A stretch of DNA of 64,000 nt, taken from the NCBI GenBank assembly GCA_002239065.1, contig MPNO01000017.1, forward strand, positions 1 to 64,000, given 5' to 3'. The DNA is from Defluviicoccus sp. bin129 (GTDB lineage Bacteria > Pseudomonadota > Alphaproteobacteria > MPNO01). The translations under genes were made by a program, and so were the position numbers. This document shows, one piece after another, positions 54,870 through 63,498 of this stretch (positions are counted from its first letter, which is position 1; each line of letters opens with the position of its first letter). A model generated the notes under the pieces. That model was not told the origin of the DNA and made no database searches. It worked only from the letters and a program-made list of their open reading frames with translations.

Positions 54870-55282
54870 ATGGCCGATCTCTCCATCGCCGGCAGGGTCG
54901 CGATCGTCGCCGGGGCGGGGGGCGCATCGTCAACGTGACCGCCGGCCTGGACACCACGATCCGGCCCTCCTGGACGCCCTGCGGCCCGCCGAAGGCCGCG
55001 CTCGAAGCGTCTTCCGCCAGCTGGGCCGGCGATCCGGAGGGGACGGGGGTGGCCGTCAACGTCCCGATCCCGGACGGGCACGCGGACACGCCCCTGGTTC
55101 CGCTCGCCTCGCGGCCCGACCGCTCGTTTCCGGTCCGGCCGGAGAGGATGGCCGCGCCGATCCTCTGGCTGCTGTCGAACGCGTCCGACGGGGTCAACGG
55201 CCGCCGCTTCGTCGCCAATGACCGGGACCCGGATCTTCCCGTGGCGGAAGCGGCGGAGCAGGCCTCGGCGCCGGTCGCCTGA
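54870..55282 (+). pseudogene. SDR pseudogene with internal deletion
   Basis: From ATG 54870 a normal SDR start (MADLSIAGRVAIVAGAGG) runs for 18 residues, then stops at about 54938. In another frame the family C-terminal half continues: GRIVNVTAGLDTTIRPSWTP, then AALEASSASWAGDPEGTGVAVNV to the end at 55282. About 100 residues, including the NNAG region, are missing at a junction near 54922. The catalytic YxxxK reads CGPPK, so Tyr is replaced by Cys. Two independent defects mean the gene is dead and decaying. Confidence 0.85.
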
Positions 55283-55505
55283 AAGGGTTTCGGACGACAG
55301 GCGGCGACCCGGCCGGTCCCCGGGACGGGCCGAGCCGGTCGCGCGACACCCGAGCCCGAATTTCCTTGCCCGCCCGGGAGCAAGATTGACGCGCTCGCGG
55401 TCGCATGGTCTCGTTTCCATGCGGGTCACCGCCGGTCGAGCGGTGAGGCGAGGAAACCTGCCCCGCCGGCGCCAGGGCCGCGGGGCGATGCCCGGGAGGG
55501 ACCCC

Positions 55506-56885
55506 ATGGACCGGCTCAACGCAATCATCGGTGCGATCAACGCGTTCGCATGGGGGCCGCCCATGCTGGGCATCCTCGGCGTGACCGGGGTACTCCTCAC
55601 CCTCGGCCTGGTGTTCATGCCGTGGCGCAAGGTGGGCTACGGCTTCCAGCTTCTGTTCGACAAGGACGGAGCCACCGGCGAGGGCGAGGTCAAGCCCTTC
55701 AACGCGCTGATGACGGCGCTGTCGGCGACGGTGGGGACCGGCAACATCGCCGGCGTCGCGACAGCGATCGCGCTCGGCGGGCCTGGCGCCATCTTCTACA
55801 TGTGGCTGATCGCCCTGTTCGGCATGGCCACCAAATACGCCGAGGCGGTCTGCGCGGTGACCTATCGCGAGCGGGACGCGACCGGCAAGTTCGTCGGCGG
55901 GCCGATGTACTACCTGCGCAACGGCGTCGGCGAGTTCGCGCCCGAGCTCGGCAAGTGGCTGGGGCTTGCCTTCGCGGTATTCGGCGCCGTGGCCGCGTTC
56001 GGCATCGGCAACGCGGTCCAGGTCAATTCGATGGCGGCCGCGCTGGACAACAGCTTCGGCGTACCGGAATGGGCGACCGGGGTGATCGTGGCGGCGCTGG
56101 TCGGCGTCGTGGTGATCGGCGGCATCCGGCGCATCGGCGAGGTCGCGGGCAAGCTGGTGCCGGCGATGATCGTGCTCTATCTCGGCGCCGCGCTGCTGAT
56201 CCTCGCGATCAACGTCACGGCGATCCCGGAAGCCATCGGGCTGATCTTCACCCACGCCTTCACCCCGGCCGCGGCGACCGGCGGCTTCGCCGGCGCGGCG
56301 GTGGCGGCCGCGGTCCGCTTCGGCATCGCGCGCGGCGTGTTCTCCAACGAATCCGGGCTGGGCTCGGCCGCCATCGCGCATGCGGCGGCGCAGACCAACA
56401 GCCCGGTGCGGCAGGGCATCATCGCCATGCTGGGGACCTTTATCGACACCCTCGTGGTGTGCACGATGACGGCGCTGGTGATCCTGACCTCGGGCGCCTG
56501 GACGATGACCGGCGCGGACGGCGCCGGGCTGACCGGGGCGGTGCTGACCTCGACCGGGTTCGAGACTTCGATGGCCGGCGGCCACTACATCGTCACGATC
56601 GCGCTGGCGATCTTCGCCTTCACCACCATTCTCGGCTGGTCCTATTACGGCGAGCGGTGCTGGCAGTATTTGTTCAAGGAGAAGAGCCTGGTCGTCTATC
56701 GCGGATTGTGGGTGCTGGCGGCGCTTGCCTTCGCCAACGTGAAGGTGGACCTGGTGTGGAACCTGGCGGACACCCTCAACGGGCTGATGGCGGTGCCCAA
56801 CCTGATCGGTTTGCTGCTGCTGGCTCCGATGGTCTTCAAGGTCACCCGCCAGTACTTCGAAGATCTCGGAAAACCGCTAGGATAG
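55506..56885 (+). CDS. Sodium:alanine/glycine symporter (AGCS family)
   Basis: A 459-residue membrane protein with about 11 hydrophobic helices. AGCS signatures are ATVGTGNIAGVATAI, FGMATKYAEAVCAV, GGPMYYLRNGVGE and RGVFSNESGLGSAAIAHAAA. Known members import alanine or glycine with Na+. ATG 55506 follows GGAGGGACCCC. A 220-base gap with no recognised gene precedes it. It may supply a small amino acid for the neighbouring oxidative enzymes, but this is a guess. Confidence 0.93.
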   Translation: MDRLNAIIGAINAFAWGPPMLGILGVTGVLLTLGLVFMPWRKVGYGFQLLFDKDGATGEGEVKPFNALMTALSATVGTGNIAGVATAIALGGPGAIFYMWLIALFGMATKYAEAVCAVTYRERDATGKFVGGPMYYLRNGVGEFAPELGKWLGLAFAVFGAVAAFGIGNAVQVNSMAAALDNSFGVPEWATGVIVAALVGVVVIGGIRRIGEVAGKLVPAMIVLYLGAALLILAINVTAIPEAIGLIFTHAFTPAAATGGFAGAAVAAAVRFGIARGVFSNESGLGSAAIAHAAAQTNSPVRQGIIAMLGTFIDTLVVCTMTALVILTSGAWTMTGADGAGLTGAVLTSTGFETSMAGGHYIVTIALAIFAFTTILGWSYYGERCWQYLFKEKSLVVYRGLWVLAALAFANVKVDLVWNLADTLNGLMAVPNLIGLLLLAPMVFKVTRQYFEDLGKPLG

Positions 56886-56925
56886 CCTCCCGCGCCGCCG
56901 GCGCGGCAAGCCGACGGAGGAGCCG

Positions 56926-57381
56926 ATGATCGAGACCAGGGGCGTCGTGCATTTCACCATCCCGGTCAGCGACCCGGAACGCAGCGAGAAGTTCTACGCC
57001 GACGTGCTCGGGCTGGAGACCGTGCAGGTGGTGCCGCCGATCGGCATGGTGTTCATGAAGTCCGGCGACGACCACGTGATCCTGACCCGGAGCAAGACCC
57101 CGGTCGACCCCAACCCCGGGAACGAGTTCCTGATCCACCACGCCTTCCGGGTCGATGTCGAGGCCTATGACGACGCCAAGCGGCATCTCGCCGAGCACGG
57201 GGTGGAGATCATCTTCGAGGAGGAACGCCACGAGGGCGTGTTCCACGGCCGGCAGTGCTATTTCCACGACCCGGACCGCAACGTGCTGGAGATCATCGGG
57301 CTCGAGAAGATCGGCGAGGGGTACGGCGATGCGGCGCGGCGGCCGGGCTTCTCGCCGTTCTCCGCGGGCGAGGGCGGTTAG
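56926..57381 (+). CDS. VOC-superfamily (glyoxalase/extradiol dioxygenase fold) protein
   Basis: A 151-residue vicinal-oxygen-chelate protein. Metal-ligand candidates are H9 in GVVHFTIPVSD, a His in IHHAFRVD and Glu in DRNVLEIIG. VSDPERSEKFYADVLGLE is the family-defining start of the first repeat (quoted in part). Members are lyases, isomerases, dioxygenases or resistance proteins; the fold does not say which. It follows the symporter by 40 bases and precedes an SDR by 21, probably one operon. Confidence 0.88.
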   Translation: MIETRGVVHFTIPVSDPERSEKFYADVLGLETVQVVPPIGMVFMKSGDDHVILTRSKTPVDPNPGNEFLIHHAFRVDVEAYDDAKRHLAEHGVEIIFEEERHEGVFHGRQCYFHDPDRNVLEIIGLEKIGEGYGDAARRPGFSPFSAGEGG

Positions 57382-57402
57382 CCGGAAAGTCGCGGGCGGA
57401 CC

Positions 57403-58236
57403 GTGAGCGGCAAGCTGCAGGACCGGGTCGCCATCGTCGTCGGCGCGGGGTCGGTCGGGCCGGGCTGGGGCAACGGCAAGGCGGCGGCGGTGCTGTTCGC
57501 GCGCGAAGGGGCGCGGGTGCTGGCCGTCGACATCGACGCCGGCGCGGCGGGCGAAACCGCGGCGATCGTCGCCCGGGAGGGCGGCACGGCCGAGACCTTC
57601 ACCGCCGATGTCAGCCGGGCCGACGAGGTCCGGGCGATGGTCGATGCCTGCCTCGACCGGTTCGGCCGGATCGACGTGCTGCACAACAATGTCGGGATCG
57701 TCCAGCCCCGGCCCACCGCCGAGGTGGACGAGGCCGAGTGGGACCGCGTCTGCGCGGTCAACCTGAAGGGCATGTTCCTGACCTGCCGCGCCGTCCTGCC
57801 GGCGATGGAACGCAACGAATTCCGCAGCGACCCGGACGGGCGCCGGATCGGCCGCGGCGCCATCGTCAACGTCTCCTCGGTCTCCGGCATCCGCTGGACC
57901 GGCGTGCCCTACATCACCTATTCGGTGACCAAGGGCGCGGTGCTGCCGCTCACAAGGTCGATCGCGCTGGAATACGCCGCGCGCGGCATCCGCGCCAACG
58001 CCATCCTGCCCGGGCTGATGAACACGCCGATGATCGTCGAGCCGCTGAAGGACGCCTATGGCGGCGGCGATGTCGGCCGCATGATCGAGGCGCGCGACGC
58101 CCAGTGCCCGACCGGATATATGGGCGACGGCTGGGACGTCGCCCGCGCCGCGCTCTTCCTCGCCAGCGACGACGCCCGCTACGTCACCGGCGCCGAGCTG
58201 GTGGTCGACGGCGGGATCAGCGCCAAGCTGGTGTGA
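57403..58236 (+). CDS. Short-chain dehydrogenase/reductase
   Basis: A 277-residue classical SDR. The cofactor region VVGAGSVGPGWGNGKAAA is longer than the usual TGxxxGxG and has an inserted Pro-Gly-Trp, as in a subgroup of SDRs. HNNVGIVQ, the Ser in NVSSVSG and YSVTK (YxxxK) are normal, as is VTGAELVVDGGIS. The GTG start at 57403 is preferred because the first strand begins ten residues later. It meets the diiron-hydroxylase gene tail to tail. Confidence 0.9.
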   Translation: MSGKLQDRVAIVVGAGSVGPGWGNGKAAAVLFAREGARVLAVDIDAGAAGETAAIVAREGGTAETFTADVSRADEVRAMVDACLDRFGRIDVLHNNVGIVQPRPTAEVDEAEWDRVCAVNLKGMFLTCRAVLPAMERNEFRSDPDGRRIGRGAIVNVSSVSGIRWTGVPYITYSVTKGAVLPLTRSIALEYAARGIRANAILPGLMNTPMIVEPLKDAYGGGDVGRMIEARDAQCPTGYMGDGWDVARAALFLASDDARYVTGAELVVDGGISAKLV

Positions 58237-58260
58237 ACCGGCCCGCGCGGGCCGCGCATC

Positions 58261-59031
58261 TCAGTCCGCCGGCAGCGCCTCGCCGGCGACGGCCAAAGGC
58301 GGAACCGGGGCGCCGCGCAGGTTCTTCTTCAGGTGCTTTTCGCTGTAGCCGTTAAACAGGTGGCCCAGCAGCCCGCGATCCAGGTCCGAGGTGCCGAACA
58401 GCCAGTCGGCGATCGGAAAGGTCAGGTTCATGTTGACCTCCATCATCAGGCGCGTGTTGTGGTGCGCGAAATGATGGCGCCTCAGCGTGTTCACGAAGGG
58501 GCAGTTGCGGACGAAGGCGTTCTCGTCGACATGGCAGCAGTAGTGCATGAACTCGTAGATCAGGTACATGCCGACCGTGGTCGTGATCAGGAGCCAGCCG
58601 ACATTGGCCGAGATGGCGAGGCCGAGAATCGCCGCGGGCGGGGCCGACATGACGACGAAGGTGACCAGTGCGAAGGGCGGAAACACCGTGACCCGCCAGT
58701 CGTCCGGGTCGCGGAAGCGCATCTCGGAATCGGAGAAGAACTGGTGGTGGTTGAGCGTGTGGCGCGCATAGACGGCCCTGAGCCCGGGCTGGTTGAAGGG
58801 CCGGTGCATGACGAAACGGTGGACCGCCCATTCGAAGACGTTGCAGCCGAGGAAGAACACCGGCACGGAGAGCCATTCCCACCACAGCACGTCGTGCAGG
58901 TGGCTCAGGAAATAGAGCAGCGCCGCGCCGCCCATCAGGTAGATCACCGCGACATGGAAATATCCGTTGTACCAGCCGGCAATGCGCGAGCGGTACTCGC
59001 GGCGGAAGTCGACCTGGCGCTGGCTCATCAT
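58261..59031 (-). CDS. Fatty-acid-hydroxylase/sterol-desaturase-like membrane protein
   Basis: A 256-residue integral membrane diiron protein. Histidine boxes are HRFVMH, LNHHQFF, HYCCH and RRHHFAHH, the usual eight-His iron-binding set of the fatty acid hydroxylase superfamily. About four hydrophobic helices surround them. Members hydroxylate or desaturate lipids, carotenoids or aldehydes using O2. The start is ATG 59031 or the adjacent ATG 59028. It ends an apparent minus-strand pair with the PhyH gene, 32 bases apart. Confidence 0.85.
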   Translation of the reverse strand: MMSQRQVDFRREYRSRIAGWYNGYFHVAVIYLMGGAALLYFLSHLHDVLWWEWLSVPVFFLGCNVFEWAVHRFVMHRPFNQPGLRAVYARHTLNHHQFFSDSEMRFRDPDDWRVTVFPPFALVTFVVMSAPPAAILGLAISANVGWLLITTTVGMYLIYEFMHYCCHVDENAFVRNCPFVNTLRRHHFAHHNTRLMMEVNMNLTFPIADWLFGTSDLDRGLLGHLFNGYSEKHLKKNLRGAPVPPLAVAGEALPAD

Positions 59032-59063
59032 CTCGTGATCCTCCTTCTTCGCGCGCCCCGGGG

Positions 59064-59963
59064 CTACTCCGCGGCGTGCGCCTCCTCTTCCTGCTGAAGG
59101 GCGAATATCGACGTGTAGCCGCCCGACCAGTCGGGCGGCATCAGGCACGGACGCGGGTCGTGATGGGCCCAGCGCACCGGATTTCCGCGCAGGATCCGCC
59201 GGTCGTATCTGGAACGCAGCGGATTGGCGGTATAGGCGAACGCATCCGCCGCCGCATAGACGTTGAGCAATAGCGGGCGGCCCACCGGCGAGTGGTTCGG
59301 CCGCGAGCCGTGAACGGTACGGCAGTTGTGGATGGTGATCGATCCCGCCGGTCCCTCGAGCTCGCGGACCCGGGACATGTCGATCGCCGCCGCGTCGTCG
59401 TCGGACAGGCAGCCCACCCACTCGCCCTTGTCGTCGTACTGATCGCGGAGTGGTTCCTCGTGGCTACCCGAGACGACCAGGAGGGGGCCCTGTTCGGGGC
59501 CGCAATCGTACAGATAGGTGCCCACCGTCAACGGGCTGTAATTGGTATGCGGCCAGAAGCCGATGTCCTGGTGCCATTTGACCTCCTCGCCGCCGTCCGC
59601 CGATTTGAAGTTCAGCTTGGAATGGTGGAACTTCACGTTGGGTCCGACGAGGTCGGCGACGATGTCGGGCAGGATCGAACGGGAGGCGTAGTCCCAATAG
59701 GCCGGGTGATGGTCGTTGGGGCTGGACAGCCGGCGCAAGCGCGGTTTCTCCCCGCTATGGCCCTCTTCCAGATCCCACACGGCATCCGAACGGGTCACCC
59801 GGCGGCTCTCTTCGACCATCTCGTCGGTGGCCGCGCGCAGCCTGGCGAGCCAGTCCTCGGATATCGCCTTCTCGACCAGCAGATAGCCGGTCTCGAAATA
59901 GGATTCGCGCTGGGCGTCGCTCAGGATCTTTGGCGGCGTCGCGCGGATCTGGTCTGGTGTCAT
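59064..59963 (-). CDS. Phytanoyl-CoA-dioxygenase-family 2OG/Fe(II) oxygenase (2)
   Basis: A 299-residue PhyH-type enzyme. Iron ligands are His-x-Asp in VKWHQDIGFW and the distal His in CRTVHGSRPNHS; the Arg of VGRPLLLN should bind 2-oxoglutarate. The HSKLNFKSADGGEE region is typical. It is not closely similar to the first PhyH protein, so the two likely have different substrates. A CTGATATATCAG palindrome lies 65 bases before its start, probably a GntR operator. Downstream is the diiron hydroxylase in the same transcript. Confidence 0.9.
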   Translation of the reverse strand: MTPDQIRATPPKILSDAQRESYFETGYLLVEKAISEDWLARLRAATDEMVEESRRVTRSDAVWDLEEGHSGEKPRLRRLSSPNDHHPAYWDYASRSILPDIVADLVGPNVKFHHSKLNFKSADGGEEVKWHQDIGFWPHTNYSPLTVGTYLYDCGPEQGPLLVVSGSHEEPLRDQYDDKGEWVGCLSDDDAAAIDMSRVRELEGPAGSITIHNCRTVHGSRPNHSPVGRPLLLNVYAAADAFAYTANPLRSRYDRRILRGNPVRWAHHDPRPCLMPPDWSGGYTSIFALQQEEEAHAAE

Positions 59964-60028
59964 GGCGGGTCCCGGCTCGCATGCACGACCCCGACGCCGC
60001 TGCGCCGGCATCGTGCCCTGCCTCCTGT

Positions 60029-60040
60029 CTGATATATCAG
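60029..60040. promoter_or_regulatory. CTGATATATCAG palindrome, likely GntR operator (site 1)
   Basis: A perfect 12-base palindrome between the PhyH start (59963) and the TRAP large permease stop (60082). Eleven of its 12 bases recur at 63433-63444, next to a GntR/FCD regulator gene. FadR-type regulators bind such AT-centred palindromes, so this is probably the operator for the PhyH-hydroxylase operon. Confidence 0.6.
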
Positions 60041-60081
60041 TAAAACATCAACTCGCGGCAAAGGTCAAGCCGCCTCGAAGC

Positions 60082-61404
60082 CTAGCGGAAGCCGAGAAGC
60101 TGCGCCGGCAGCCAGAGCACCATTTGCGGAAAATAGCCGACGATCGCAAGACAGACCAGCTGCAGGAAGATGAAGGGAACCACGCCCGCGAACATGTGCC
60201 GCAGCGTGATCTCCGGCGGGCTGATGCCGCGCAGGTAGAAGATCGCGGGCGCCATCGGCGGCGTCAGGTAGCTGGTCTGGATGACGACCAGGAACATCAC
60301 GCAGAACCAGACCGGATCGAACCCCATCGACTGGACGATCGGCATGAAGACCGGGATGAAGATCAGCAGCACCGAGATCCAGTCGAGCACGAACCCGGCG
60401 GCGAAGCAGATGAACAGGAACACGGCCAGCGTCACCCACCGCGTGAGCGCGGCCTGCTCGATGAGGTCCTGGGCAAGCGCGATACCGCCGGCGGCGACGA
60501 ACACGCCGGCGAACATGTTGCCGCCGAGCAGGATGAGGAAGATCATGCAGGTGACCTTGAGGGTCTTGAGCACCGCCTCGTTCAGCACCCGGAGGCTGAA
60601 CTGGCGGTAGAGGATCGCCAGGATCATCGAGCCCAGCGCGCCCAGCCCGGCCGCCTCGGTGGGCGCGGCGAGGCCGAACATGATCGAGCCCAGCACCGCG
60701 GTGATCATGGCGACCGGCGGCGCGAGGGCGATCAGGGTGATGCGGATCCTTTCGATCAGCGGCGGCTCGTCGTCCGAGGGCGGGAGTCTCGGCCCGGCCT
60801 CGGGGTTGACTGTGCAGCGAACCATGATATAGGCGATGTAGAGCCCGGCCATCAGCAGGCCGGGGAACACCATGCCGACGAACAGGTCGCCGACCGAGAC
60901 GTCGGCCACCGGGCCCAGCACCACCACGACGACCGAGGGCGGAATGATCGTGCCCAGCGACCCGCCGGCGCAGATGGTGCCCGAGATCAGCCCCTTGTCG
61001 TAGGCGTATTTCATCATCACCGGGATCGCCAGCAGGCCGACCACGGTCTCGGTCGCGCCGATGACCCCCGAGGAGGCGGCGAAGATCACGCACATCACCA
61101 CCGTGCCCACGGCGAGCCCGCCCGGCAGCCTCCGGGTCCACAGATGCACCGCCTCGAAGAGCTGTTCCGCGATCCCGGAACGCTCCAGCATCGCCCCCAT
61201 GAAGATGAACAGCGGCACCGCCGCCAGCACGAAGTTCGACGCGACGGCGTCGATCTTCTGGGCGAACTGGAAGATGACCGCGGCGTCGAAGGTCAGGTAC
61301 CCGAAGACGAGCGCGATGCCCATCATCGAAAAGGCGACGTGAAACCCGAGGAACAGCGCCAGCAGCAGCGCCGGAAACATCACCAGGGCGAGGTATTCAC
61401 CCAT
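60082..61404 (-). CDS. dctM: TRAP transporter large permease (DctM type, second system)
   Basis: A 440-residue membrane protein with about 12 helices. TRAP signatures are FAASSGVIGATETVVGLLAIP, GGSLGTIIPPSVVVVVLGP (both quoted in part) and SYLTPPMAPAIFYLRG near the end. The start overlaps the small-permease gene by eight bases. Together with DctQ and the TakP-like binding protein upstream it imports an organic acid. The message probably runs on towards the PhyH operon, though the palindrome at 60029 suggests a new promoter there. Confidence 0.93.
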   Translation of the reverse strand: MGEYLALVMFPALLLALFLGFHVAFSMMGIALVFGYLTFDAAVIFQFAQKIDAVASNFVLAAVPLFIFMGAMLERSGIAEQLFEAVHLWTRRLPGGLAVGTVVMCVIFAASSGVIGATETVVGLLAIPVMMKYAYDKGLISGTICAGGSLGTIIPPSVVVVVLGPVADVSVGDLFVGMVFPGLLMAGLYIAYIMVRCTVNPEAGPRLPPSDDEPPLIERIRITLIALAPPVAMITAVLGSIMFGLAAPTEAAGLGALGSMILAILYRQFSLRVLNEAVLKTLKVTCMIFLILLGGNMFAGVFVAAGGIALAQDLIEQAALTRWVTLAVFLFICFAAGFVLDWISVLLIFIPVFMPIVQSMGFDPVWFCVMFLVVIQTSYLTPPMAPAIFYLRGISPPEITLRHMFAGVVPFIFLQLVCLAIVGYFPQMVLWLPAQLLGFR

Positions 61405-61924
61405 ACGGCGCCCGCCGCTCCGCAGTCCGTCCGGTGAGCGTGCGGACGCATCTGACGAGCTCGGCCACGCCCTGCAAGGCGAGCAGGAAATAGCCCAGGA
61501 AGAAGACCAGGCGGAACGGCCAGATCACCGGGTTCCAGGCGGACTGCCCCGAATGGTGGTTGTTGACATAGGCCTCGACCCAGTAGTCCCAGAGGCCCCA
61601 GCTCACCCAGCAGACCACCGGCAGGAACAGGAACAGATAGCCGGCCGTGTCGACGATCGCCTTGGCCTTGTCGGGGAAGCGGCTGTACAGCACGTCGATG
61701 CGGATATGGCCGCCTTCCCGGAGCGTGTAGGCGGCGCCGATCAGGGCGTGGGTCCCCATCGCCATGTAGCCCAGCTCGAACGCCCAGATCGTCGGCGCGT
61801 TCAGCGCGTAGCGGGAGAACACCTCGAAACAGGTCGCGAGGATCAGGGGAAAGACGATCCAGGCGATGATGACGCCGGAAACGCCGCTCAACCGGTCGAT
61901 GAAACGGAGGAACGCCGTCACCAT
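61397..61924 (-). CDS. dctQ: TRAP transporter small permease (DctQ type, second system)
   Basis: A 175-residue membrane protein with four hydrophobic helices. VFSRYALNAPTIWAFELGYMAMGTHALIGAAYTLREGGHIRIDVLY (parts quoted) is the standard family core. It overlaps the large-permease gene by eight bases. A strong hairpin lies between it and the binding-protein gene upstream, which probably lowers expression of the membrane parts relative to the receptor. Confidence 0.92.
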   Translation of the reverse strand: MVTAFLRFIDRLSGVSGVIIAWIVFPLILATCFEVFSRYALNAPTIWAFELGYMAMGTHALIGAAYTLREGGHIRIDVLYSRFPDKAKAIVDTAGYLFLFLPVVCWVSWGLWDYWVEAYVNNHHSGQSAWNPVIWPFRLVFFLGYFLLALQGVAELVRCVRTLTGRTAERRAPYG

Positions 61925-61973
61925 GGCGGCGCTCGCCCGCCGGAACGCGGCGTCTTCACGGTCGGCGGACCGG

Positions 61974-62008
61974 CGAGGAAGGCGCGGCCGGCACCGCGGC
62001 CTTCCTCG
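61974..62008 (-). terminator. Strong hairpin between dctP and dctQM (attenuator)
   Basis: CGAGGAAGGC and GCCTTCCTCG form a 10-base-pair outer stem, extended by GCGG/CCGC with one bulged G and a CCGGCA loop. It lies in the 102-base gap between the binding-protein stop and the small-permease start. It has no clear T-run, so partial termination or 3'-end protection of the dctP message is likely. Both would give more receptor than permease. Confidence 0.6.
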
Positions 62009-62026
62009 ACCGTTGGGGCGAGAAGC

Positions 62027-63082
62027 CTACTCGGAGATCACGTTGCGGTAATGCGTCGCCTGCCGCCACAGCTTCTCGAAGGCCAGTTGGCTCTTCAGCA
62101 CCTTGTCGAACCAGGGGTTATCCTTGGCCTGCTCCTTCGCCCAGTCAATCGCCAGCTTCTTCGCCTGGCGCTGGACTTCGGCGTCGAGCACGATGATCTC
62201 GTTGCCCTGCTTCTTGTAGAAGTCGAGCGCCTTGGCGTCTTCGTGGCCGATCCGCGTCCAGCTCTCGAAAGTGACCGTCTTGGCGGCCAGCGCCACGAGC
62301 TGCTTGTCGCGGTCGGAGAGCTTGTCCCAGGCCTTCTGGTTGATCACCAGCTCGAACGGCGCGGTCGGCTGGTGGATGCCGGGGATGATCACGTATTTGG
62401 CGATCTTGTGGAAACCCGACGAGATGTTCTCGTAGAGCGTGCCCCATTCGGTGGCGTCGATCGCGCCGCGCTCCAGCGAGGTGTAGACCTCGCCGCCCGG
62501 CATGGTGACCGGCGCCGCGCCGAGACCCTTGGAGATGGCAAGCCAGGCGCCCGCCGTGCGGAACTTGAGCCCCTTGAGGTCGGCCAGGGTCTTGACCGGC
62601 TTGCGCGAGTGCAGGAAGGCTTCGGCGGTGCGGGTGAAGCACGGGAAGGAGACCAGACCGAAGCGCTCCTGGCTGAACTGCTGCCACATCTCGAGCCCGC
62701 CGCCCTCGTAGATCCAGTGCAGCATGCGCTCCGAATCCATGGCTCCGGCATAGCCGCCGAAGAGCACGGTGGTCTTGTCCTTGCCCCAGTCATAGCCCAT
62801 CCAGGTGTGACCGGCCTCGGCCACGCCCTTGGCGACGGCGCTGCGCACCTCCAGCCCCTTGGACAATTGTCCCGACGGGAAGACCCGCACCGTGACGCGG
62901 CCTTCGGTCAGGAAGTCGATCTTCTTGGCGACCGCCTCGGCGCCGATCTTCATCAGCGGCCCGCCGCCCCAGCTCGCGGCCATTTTCCACTTGTCGGCGG
63001 CGAAACCCGGCTGCGCCGTGGCCACGACCAGCCCGCAAACCGCCGCCGCGGCCAACCAGCCATGCGCTCGAATCCGTCTCAT
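62027..63082 (-). CDS. dctP: TRAP periplasmic binding protein, TakP-like
   Basis: A 351-residue binding protein with a signal peptide (basic start, Ala/Val-rich core, cleavage near GFA-ADKW). The family Arg that holds the substrate carboxylate is present in DLKGLKFRTAG, and GGEVYTSLERGAIDATEWG matches the TakP/2-oxo-acid or lactate group, which can bind cation-bridged carboxylates. It is the first TRAP gene, downstream of a DUF6166 gene. The ligand is most likely a 2-oxo or hydroxy acid. Confidence 0.9.
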   Translation of the reverse strand: MRRIRAHGWLAAAAVCGLVVATAQPGFAADKWKMAASWGGGPLMKIGAEAVAKKIDFLTEGRVTVRVFPSGQLSKGLEVRSAVAKGVAEAGHTWMGYDWGKDKTTVLFGGYAGAMDSERMLHWIYEGGGLEMWQQFSQERFGLVSFPCFTRTAEAFLHSRKPVKTLADLKGLKFRTAGAWLAISKGLGAAPVTMPGGEVYTSLERGAIDATEWGTLYENISSGFHKIAKYVIIPGIHQPTAPFELVINQKAWDKLSDRDKQLVALAAKTVTFESWTRIGHEDAKALDFYKKQGNEIIVLDAEVQRQAKKLAIDWAKEQAKDNPWFDKVLKSQLAFEKLWRQATHYRNVISE

Positions 63083-63116
63083 GATGCGTTCCTCCCGTCT
63101 TGGGTCCGGTGCTTGT

Positions 63117-63422
63117 TCAACAGATCGTCCTCCCGAGTGCGTCGAGAGCCCGGTCGATGTCGTCGCCGGTCAATTCCCAGTCATTCTCCAAATTGGCAAC
63201 GACCGCCCGCATGAAATCCTGGCAAAGGTCCAGAGCCTTCGCGTCGTCATCGAGGTGGTCGGCGAGCACGGCCAGCGCGAGCTGGGCCGGCCCCGCGCCC
63301 TCATAGGTCCATTCGAATCCCGTCGTGGTGAACCGCTTCAGCCCGTAGCGGCCGTCCAGCGGCTTGCCGTCGACCGACACCACGATGCCGTCGATGGTCC
63401 GGGATCCCGAATAGACTCTCAT
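63117..63422 (-). CDS. DUF6166-family protein
   Basis: A 101-residue protein (MRVYSGSRTIDGIVVSVDG; then FEWTYEGAGPAQLALAVLADHL and VVANLENDWELTGDDIDRAL, both quoted in part). It matches DUF6166, a small family often near mobile or regulatory genes, with no known function. The start at ATG 63422 was chosen because the conserved part begins there; a CTGATATATCTG site lies only 11 bases before it, so a leaderless or very short leader is likely. It may be the first gene of the TRAP operon, 34 bases before dctP. Confidence 0.7.
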   Translation of the reverse strand: MRVYSGSRTIDGIVVSVDGKPLDGRYGLKRFTTTGFEWTYEGAGPAQLALAVLADHLDDDAKALDLCQDFMRAVVANLENDWELTGDDIDRALDALGRTIC

Positions 63423-63432
63423 CGCCCGCCGA

Positions 63433-63444
63433 CTGATATATCTG
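63433..63444. promoter_or_regulatory. CTGATATATCTG, likely GntR operator (site 2)
   Basis: A near-perfect palindrome with the sequence CTGATATATCTG lies between the GntR-type regulator gene and the DUF6166 start. It matches site 1 (60029-60040) in 11 of 12 bases. As it lies at the promoter of the DUF6166-TRAP unit, binding would repress transcription of it. Confidence 0.6.
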
Positions 63445-63498
63445 TGGTATGCTAACCGCGGCGGCAAGGCTTGTAAAGCCGGCCGCGGCCGGGGGACC

